From assembly GCA_946803715.1 (NCBI GenBank), contig CAMPET010000017.1, positions 1 to 26,622 on the forward strand: a DNA stretch of 26,622 nt. The letters are read 5' to 3'. The translations under genes and the position numbers were made by a program. Under the pieces are notes generated by a model. That model was not told the DNA's origin. It saw only the letters and a list, made by a program, of their open reading frames with translations, and made no database searches. Shown here piece by piece: positions 20,042 to 26,622 of the stretch; within the stretch, counting starts at the first letter, position 1; every line of letters begins with the position of its first letter. The DNA comes from Beroe ovata. Taxonomy: Eukaryota; Ctenophora; Nuda; Beroida; Beroidae.

Positions 20042-21175
20042 TAATCATTTGTTTTATGAGAAATTTGATAGATCGCGAGCATGCAATTTCGATATAGTCA
20101 GATTTCACATTTAGAGTTTTTGGCAATTAACAATGTAGACGTGGGTTAAATACGGGTAGTGATTTCCGATTTATGATTTAGCTATATTTCATGAAATGAT
20201 ATTTTTTCGATGATGTCAGTTTGGTCACTCGGCTTTTGGATAAAATTTTGACAGATTTGTTACATGACACTAAGTATTTTTAACAATTATCCGAGTTATG
20301 TATCTGGAAATATTCCCATTCAAATCACAGTAAATCTTTCCGACAATCGCTCGTCTGTAATTGAGCTCTCGTCTGTCATTTAGTTCTCCAGTGAACCATT
20401 TTCCTGTACATGGGAAGTTGCACTTCCGACCCAGTGATTGTCTGGTATTACTGATTTATCATCGCAACAATATCTGTGATGTGTGCTGCAGTATTGTCTA
20501 AGCACGTTGCATTAAGTCACCCGATATTCCGAATCACGTGATCGAATACACGCGATTGTCGCACTATCAAGGATTGTAGAGACTTGTAGGTGCCGTGTAA
20601 TTATTGCTATAATTAGAAGGGCTGGAATTACGTATGAGTAGCACACCTACCGAGTATAGTAAATGTATCAGTGCTTTATTTTCTGCGGTATTTGGACCCG
20701 AGCCAGGTTTAAGTGTTGAGAGAGAGCGCGGTGTTATTGCTATTTTCAGAGCGAGAGTTCGTATTTCTCATGTTTATTGTGTGTACTCGAGTTGTACAGA
20801 TGAGTTGAATTATACGTTCCCAATTCCCACCTTGTGATCGTATGTCAGTTGCACGTCTTTCGGGAGAATTTTTAGCACGTCTTCCTAATATAGAGAACAT
20901 GACAAAATTTCCACCGAAATCATGTCTAGTAAGTAATAACGTGATATGTCACAGTGAAAACTGCGCGGCGATCCCGACAATCGCGAGTTGCAGTGTTCTT
21001 TCTTTGGAGCTGTTAGTTAGCATTTCCGCAGAAAATTAAGCGGTTCTAACTAAAAACAGACAAATAAATATTGAGTAATATGAGATGCTTTGTCTTCACG
21101 ATAGTTCTCTTAAACATGGAATGCTATCCTTTATTATGACTCTAACTCACACGACATCAACATAGAATATAGAAA
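20042..21175. other. Intergenic region, no gene recognised
   Basis: Two reading frames of about 65 codons (20634 and 20842) show no domain, and no splice chain links them. The stretch probably holds the derlin 3'UTR and the promoter of the next gene. No canonical polyadenylation signal stood out. Confidence 0.4.
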
Positions 21176-22362
21176 ATGCATCGACTGACCCCACGTTTGA
21201 TGCAATATGCTACGCCTCGCCTACGACGTCATCATGGCGTCACCTTGTCGCCACCCTGCGTCACCTTGTCGCCACCCTGCGCCCGGGAATTGGCATCTAG
21301 CCATCGACCCTCCACTACCTCGTTCAACCCTGAATCCTATCTGAGGTTCCCGCAGTTTCTGTACGACGTTAACAACAAGTTAAGTCACTACCGGAACACA
21401 CAGGAGGCTGTACTCACCAATGGAAGATTGGTCTATGCTAACAAATATGTCACTGTTGAAAAGGTAGGTACTGTAGTCAGCTAACTTCCCCTACTTTGGA
21501 CACCGCCTGTCTGCAATTCAGACAGATTTTTCGATTATCGGGCAACCCATTCTGCTATTATCGTACAGCGTCTCCAACAACTCAGTTACAATCCCATAAC
21601 ATTCTCATTCAGGACGCTGTAGTCAGTGGATTGAATGCGGAGGACGCAGCCGACCTGAAAAAGCTGAGTATCGGGTGTAAGGGTCTCTTCTGGAGGTCTG
21701 AAATCGACTACACTTGCGTACCCTGTGTTTTCTCCCTAGATAGTGATGAAACTGCTGACTTTTCCCTTGAGACGTTCCTGGCAAAACTGGGCGTTAATAC
21801 AGACTCGTTTAGACACACTGCCAAATCGGAGCCATATCACAGAGGTATGAGTAGAGAGTGTTTCCATTCCAACATAAGTGTGCAAATTGTTGATATCGGC
21901 CCGTTTGCCAAACGGGAAGCGAGAAGCGAGCAAATCCAGGGACGCTTCATAGATTGATAATAAAGCGATGTGATTAGGTAATTAGATGATTACTAATTAT
22001 GATGTAATCAATCAGGAATGTTGGAAGAGCTCCCTATCATAAGCTATCTAGGCGAGGACGCTATGAACGTGTACAAGGCTCCCATTGATATCCTGTCCTC
22101 TATCCTCGACCAATATAACCAGGTATTTGCTGACAGACACGCGTTATACACGTGACTGTGACATTATACGTGACTGTCACTGTGACACTGTCATCATCCC
22201 AGGTCCATCACATTACTGTTGGCGAGGGCCTGATTAACCCAGTCATGCAATTCATTGTCGGCGAAAAGAATGGTAAACTCATTGGTTTTGTAAGTGCTGC
22301 AGTGGTCGAGTGATGTGAGTGGATGCCCCGGTCCCCAGGTTGGCCATGTAGTCTCGACATGA
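21176..22362 (+). CDS. Uncharacterised protein with Arg-rich N terminus, 5 exons
   Basis: Exons 21176-21463, 21613-21844, 22016-22122, 22203-22289 and 22339-22362 join in phase into 245 residues. I do not recognise the family. The first 20 residues hold many Arg/His and no Asp or Glu (MHRLTPRLMQYATPRLRRHH), as in a mitochondrial presequence. VTLSPPC is repeated twice in tandem (from an in-frame 21-base duplication near 21239). The globular part starts near SFNPESYLRFPQFLYDVNNK. It includes AVLTNGRLVYANKYV, a segment with Cys residues (GCKGLFWRSEIDYTCVPC) and INPVMQFIVGEKNGKLIGF. No membrane helix is evident. The first four exons are well supported by consensus splice sites and phase. The last exon (eight codons after a 49-base intron) is tentative, and the true C terminus could lie elsewhere. 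Confidence 0.6.
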
Positions 22363-23171
22363 AGTGTTCGCCAGGTAGTACAAACAGGCATGACATACCA
22401 GGTACTGACAGCCAGGTATGTTGCCTCTTCCAGGATTGCTGATCCCCCCCTCACTGATGAGTGACTGCTGGTGACTGGTGCGACACGTCACCGTGCATCA
22501 ATCACATGTTATGCAAGCATCATCAGTTGAAACTGTAGATTCTGATTCGGACATTGCGCGATATACTGTAAGGCAAAAGTTTATCGCGGTCAGCTTACCC
22601 AGGAAGACATTGTACTGCCGTTGTAGTTAGACTTTTTATCCAAATTCGAGATGAGAAACTGAAACCTCTTGTTTCGAGGGATTAGAAATTCAGAACTATC
22701 TATTATTATAGTTTCCGTGGTTTAACAAAAATAGCTCTGTTTCTAGAGCCTTGATTGAATATAGGTTTTTCTCAAACCATAATGAAACTGATTTCAATTA
22801 TCTGAAGGTTATATTGCCCATGTTAGCTTTAGCCAACATTAAACTTTAAGAGGTTAATACCTCATGCATTTAAAAACAGTCACGAGTGTTCAATTCGTGA
22901 AAAGGAGCAATATTGTGGAAACAACAGTATAAATTGTTTGCGTCAATATGGCAATCTGGCAAAAAACATCTTCTGGTACTAGCAAAATACAGCATCAAAA
23001 TCATATAAAGCGTTACTTTTCAACATCCAGTGCATTGCGCGCGTCTGCGCTGCTCAGCTCCCTTGTGCCTTGACCAACGTGCCCCCTTTCCAATTTAATA
23101 GTGGCATCATGTAGCAGACAGCAGTGGCTTATAAGTTAGCTCCATGATGGTATCATCCAGTGCAATTCTGT
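22363..23171. other. Region between convergent genes, nothing recognised
   Basis: AT-rich sequence between the uncharacterised gene on the plus strand and the zinc-finger gene on the minus strand. It should contain both 3'UTRs. No convincing exon or RNA gene was seen. Two further acceptor-like sites (near 22436 and elsewhere) lead straight into stop codons. Confidence 0.4.
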
Positions 23172-23892
23172 TCATTTCAATAAGCACTTCTGAATGTGTT
23201 TCATAGATGAATGTCGGGTTGTGAACCGCTTTTCACAGCGGTGACACGAAAACTCTTTGATTCTCTCGTGAACGGTCCTGAGATGCCGACGACAGCTACG
23301 TTTCCGACTCAACCCTCGGAAAACTTGTGTGCACAACGGACATTTCATCAGCAGCATCTTGCCCGCATCTCGGCCTGAAAAAACGGATGTTGCATGTAAA
23401 TATCGATCTGATGAGTGAATCACTCATTGAGTGATCATCATGAACCTATTGATATTGACAACAGGCAGAGAGCTAACCTTGCATAGACTTGAGATCCTCA
23501 GTTGATCCTGTTTCGCTGGTCATGCATACTTTAGTTCCATCTCTCTGAATCTCATCCGAAGGCATCTTGATTGACATGCATTTGACAATCCTAGGTTGAA
23601 AGGTATCACATCCACCGAAACCATGTTGCTCTTCGCTTAGTTGGAGGTCCTCAACATTGTAGAAATATGGTTCCTTGTCCAAATTGCCGTAGATGCATTT
23701 AATCTTTATTTGTGATTCTGGACTTGGTGTTTCGTACTTCAATGTAAGTCTATCCAGTTCTCCACAGATACCTGGTTTGAATGTTGGGGATGCCATGTAA
23801 TTTGCTTTGTTATGGATTTTCTGATAAAGTAAACTGTCCTCATCCGGTCGGTGAATGTTGAAGATCGAATCTGCTCTGCTTCCATACATCAT
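23172..23892 (-). CDS. Zinc-finger protein with two atypical C2H2-like fingers, 2 exons
   Basis: Exon 1 runs 23892 to 23478 and exon 2 runs 23374 to 23172. The donor is CAAG|gttagc, the acceptor is tttttcag|GCCG, and the phase matches, giving 205 residues. Exon 1 (about 138 aa) has no recognised domain. Exon 2 holds finger 1 with C150, C153, H169 and H174 (15 residues between the second Cys and first His instead of the usual 12). Finger 2 has C182, C185, H198 and a final C202, making it a C2HC finger. The linker VHERIKEFSC resembles the usual inter-finger linker. The protein ends three residues after the last Cys. A nuclear nucleic-acid-binding role is inferred. ATG at 23892 is followed at once by a second ATG, and either could be used. 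More exons upstream cannot be excluded. Confidence 0.65.
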
Positions 23893-25404
23893 GTCTCTAC
23901 GTTGATGTGTAATTTACTAATCATAAATCATAATCACCCCTAAATCTTTCTCATTCCTCAATTCCAGTTGTCATATCTTATCCGAATTTTCGCAAATTAT
24001 AGTTGGTTACTTGTGAAACTCAAAAGTGAAAGCGATGATGGATGAGACGATCTACGAGTCGAATATTACGACAAAACTCTGTCAAGGTATATCCAGAATA
24101 TGACCAAATCTTGGAATATTTTCGATCGAGATCGAAATCAAATTCAAAAGTTCGCCGTACCACTACCACCACATGTTGAAATGTGAAATTAATGATGTCG
24201 CACAACTTGACAACACACCACAAGACGCTTAATGACTGTGTTGTTTTGATGCTGACTTTCAAGCTCTTCAAGTCTTTAAGATCTAGATGTGGCCGCCAAG
24301 TGAGTTCCATAGAAATTTCCACAGAAATTACTAAAGTCATAGTGCACCATGATGTGACTAGCTTTACTCCAGTGTGTACTGGCGTACTGCTAGCTATATC
24401 ATATATTATATAGACTGGGTACATGATATAGACAACAGTAATTATGCTCGAGTTCTGACAATACTATATATTATCTAACTTATGAGGATATATCAAAAGT
24501 TGAAACGTTGAAATGCAGCGGTAACAGTAACTAAAACTTGCGTTCAAATCGTTTGATTTAATGACGCCTCGTGAAATATGGCCTAATACGAACCTCACAG
24601 GTCATATGAAGTAACTCTATAGTAGACCATTATCTTAATCAGGGTAATCAGGTCTATCACTAAGAATGATGATGAGTATGACTTGGTGACCACGGTTCTT
24701 CGCGCGCTCCATCTCCACCCAATCATCAACCGGATGGGAAATGTGCTAGTATTAGTAGTGCTAGTAGTTGGTTATGGTAGCTCACAGTCACAATAGATGA
24801 GAATTAGAACAAAATTGAAGTCGTGTAGAAAACTGAGTGAGGGGGAGTTTCAGCCTGAAAGATGTCACAAACTGATTGAAAAACAGGCTCTTAATCATCG
24901 GTCATTATACAGACAATTCTGCATAACATTAGCACTCCACAGTCTTCACGTACAGGATGCGATGAGTTGCGCTGCCGCGGGCCGCAGAATTCCAGCACTA
25001 CGTAATATATTGGAATCAAGACACAATTGAGTATGGCTCTTTCATGTACCGGTACGACTACGAGGCTGTATAAAGTTTTGGCAACAATATTGTTAGTTTT
25101 ACGATGAGTTTTGCTTCTTTGAGTATGACTTCTGTTGGAGAATCAGATCACGAGGATCAAAACTTAAAGAGGGAACAGTTCTTGAATAGCAACAGAACTA
25201 CTGACAATGGGCCTATTTTCTAGGAAAGGCCTTGATTGAACGCCCTCACAGTGACAGAATTATCGTAATCGCAATTTGCGCATGGGAATGTGTCTACAGG
25301 ATTTAAGACAATTGTTTGGGCCTCCTTCTTCTGTTTGGAATTGGAGAAATAGGATGTTTGTCCCATCTTGTTTCCATTATCACGATTATAATGGGAAATT
25401 GATT
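23893..25404. other. Region upstream of the zinc-finger gene, no supported gene
   Basis: AT-rich. An open frame of 134 codons on the minus strand (24020-24424) and one of 77 codons on the plus strand (from 24797) have no recognisable domain and overlap other random frames. The start-proximal part probably contains the zinc-finger promoter. Confidence 0.4.
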
Positions 25405-25438
25405 CACACAAACACACACACACACACACACACACAAA
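25405..25438. repeat. CA-dinucleotide microsatellite
   Basis: A run of about 11 CA units interrupted near its start by an AAAC, giving a spurious Val-Cys-rich reading frame on the opposite strand. Confidence 0.95.
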
Positions 25439-26584
25439 TACTCACTCACACAGACGTCAGACACATAAACAACTAAGTTTCAAAACCTCTGTTCCACTAA
25501 CTGGTTAGGTGGTAACAGTTATAGCAAAAATACATCCAAATCACCGATGGNCATTGTTTTTTGTTGATATTATGATCTAGAGGCTGTTAGATCTAGCTGG
25601 GCGTGGAATGTACGCACACACAAACTATTCATAGCCATATTCAAGAAGGGACATTACATTTACTAAGAAGGACTAACCCTTGAAGCAGTGCGCCAATGCA
25701 CTTGCAGCTCAATAAGAAGAAATGGAAGCTCAATCAGAATAAAGTTGTGAAGTGTGGATAAGTACGTCTATATATCTTCGAACCATTTATATTCGTTCAT
25801 ATCTCATCTTCCGCCACTATATTGAGGAAAAACAGGTTTACATCATGCGACTCATGATTATATGAAATCGTGGACGATGTGAACAATAGACTCGTTTTAT
25901 TTGAAGGCACATGCTAGCTCAATTCTGCACAGTGAAGCAGGAGTGTCCAGTGAATCCACCGCTATATACCGCGGGACTTTTGGCCAAACATTTGAATTAC
26001 CAGAAAGGAAGCCTTACTGCGGCTATTTAAGGCGGTCTTACTCTTATGAAATCGAAATGGTTAACCTAGAGCATCGATCGTACATTTTCAATAACGGAAA
26101 ACAGCGAAACACAGAATTCGTGGGTTGTAAATTCGAAACTACTATTAGTATTACATAATACATTTACTGTTTACAGGATATGCATAAATATATTTACATT
26201 CATGAGTCGACTTGATAGAAATGACTGGATAATATGGATCACAAGTCCTCATGTTCTGGTTCAACTGGACTAAAGTTGCAGCCCCACTCACCACTTTTTG
26301 CAGTGCGTACAATACGAATATCAGCCACACCACACACAGGGTGCAGGTGATGAGTGGGGCTGATAGGAGCAGGCAAGATGAGCCGCGGATCGATGAGGAG
26401 CATGGTCAGGGGCAGAAATCTCAGTCGAGAAACATAGCCCCATCAGGATTATTCTCACTTAGTTTTCCCTCTTCTTCCCTTTGTCGGTAAAGCTGCAAAG
26501 GTTTGAATACATGAATGGTAAATTGAATAATATCCGTGAAGAATAATTCAATGCATATCTCTCTTACTCACACACGTAGACGGG
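25439..26584. other. Right-hand region without a supported gene
   Basis: Contains one unresolved base (25551), an 85-codon plus-strand frame near 25901 with no recognised domain, and a possible short minus-strand exon near 26292-26359 coding for a hydrophobic segment. Nothing here can be assigned to a gene with confidence. Confidence 0.35.
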
Positions 26585-26622
26585 AACACACACACACAAA
26601 CATACACACACACACACACACA
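26585..26622. repeat. CA-dinucleotide microsatellite at the window edge
   Basis: CA repeats with a few interruptions (AAAC, ATAC) running into the end of the window; the full length is unknown. Confidence 0.9.

Noticed and set aside
20634-21039. Two adjacent plus-strand frames of 65-67 codons
   Set aside because: No splice sites join them in phase and neither resembles a known protein. They may be 5'UTR or random.
24020-24424. 134-codon minus-strand frame
   Set aside because: No domain, no homology recognised, oddly Val- and hydrophobic-rich without a clear membrane pattern, and overlapped by an antisense frame. Chance in AT-rich DNA is likely.
24797-26158. Plus-strand frames near 24797 and 25901 (77 and 85 codons)
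   Set aside because: They begin at arbitrary start codons, lack domains and have no linked exons.
1-26622. tRNA, rRNA or CRISPR features
   Set aside because: No B-box/T-arm pattern with a matching acceptor stem, no rRNA-like conserved blocks and no regularly spaced repeat-spacer array were found by eye.

Overview
This window looks like nuclear DNA from an invertebrate animal, AT-rich with short introns (about 50-500 bases, mostly GT-AG). Exons were assembled by hand from splice consensus, reading-frame phase and remembered protein families. The gene content (TTC17, DNAAF9/Shulin, derlin-2, a class A GPCR, a zinc-finger protein) points to an animal with motile cilia. The phylum cannot be decided from sequence reading alone.

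Layout. Bases 1-2525 hold no convincing gene, but contain a long palindromic foldback element (about 326-702) and a small MITE-like element (1507-1615). A 19-exon TTC17 homologue (+, 2526-13495, 994 aa predicted) follows. Its coding phases chain perfectly from a signal-peptide exon to the stop. The large intron 7 (4322-8030) carries a nested intronless class A GPCR on the opposite strand (4705-5721) and a cluster of a short motif in both orientations (6151-6767). Downstream of TTC17 lie a second copy of the MITE-like element (about 13575-13676) and an interleaved inverted-repeat structure rich in CGCG (13893-14089).

A DNAAF9 (C20orf194/Shulin) homologue is encoded in one uninterrupted 3.2 kb coding exon (+, 14856-18023). 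A five-exon derlin-2-type gene (+, 18458-20041, 254 aa) starts 434 bases after its stop. Both start codons sit one base after a good 3' splice-acceptor sequence. Each gene therefore has either a 5'UTR intron or a spliced leader.

Further right is a five-exon gene of unknown family (+, 21176-22362, 245 aa predicted) with an Arg-rich N terminus and an in-frame seven-residue duplication. A two-exon gene with two unusual zinc fingers follows (-, 23172-23892, 205 aa). From 23893 to the end there are CA microsatellites and no gene I can support.

How the genes relate: TTC17 (actin-dependent ciliogenesis) and DNAAF9 (outer dynein arm packaging) are both cilium genes. Derlin-2 (ER-associated degradation) and TTC17 (with a signal peptide) both involve the ER. 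No regulatory link is shown by the sequence, apart from the tight DNAAF9-derlin spacing. I found no convincing tRNA, rRNA, CRISPR or prokaryotic feature.
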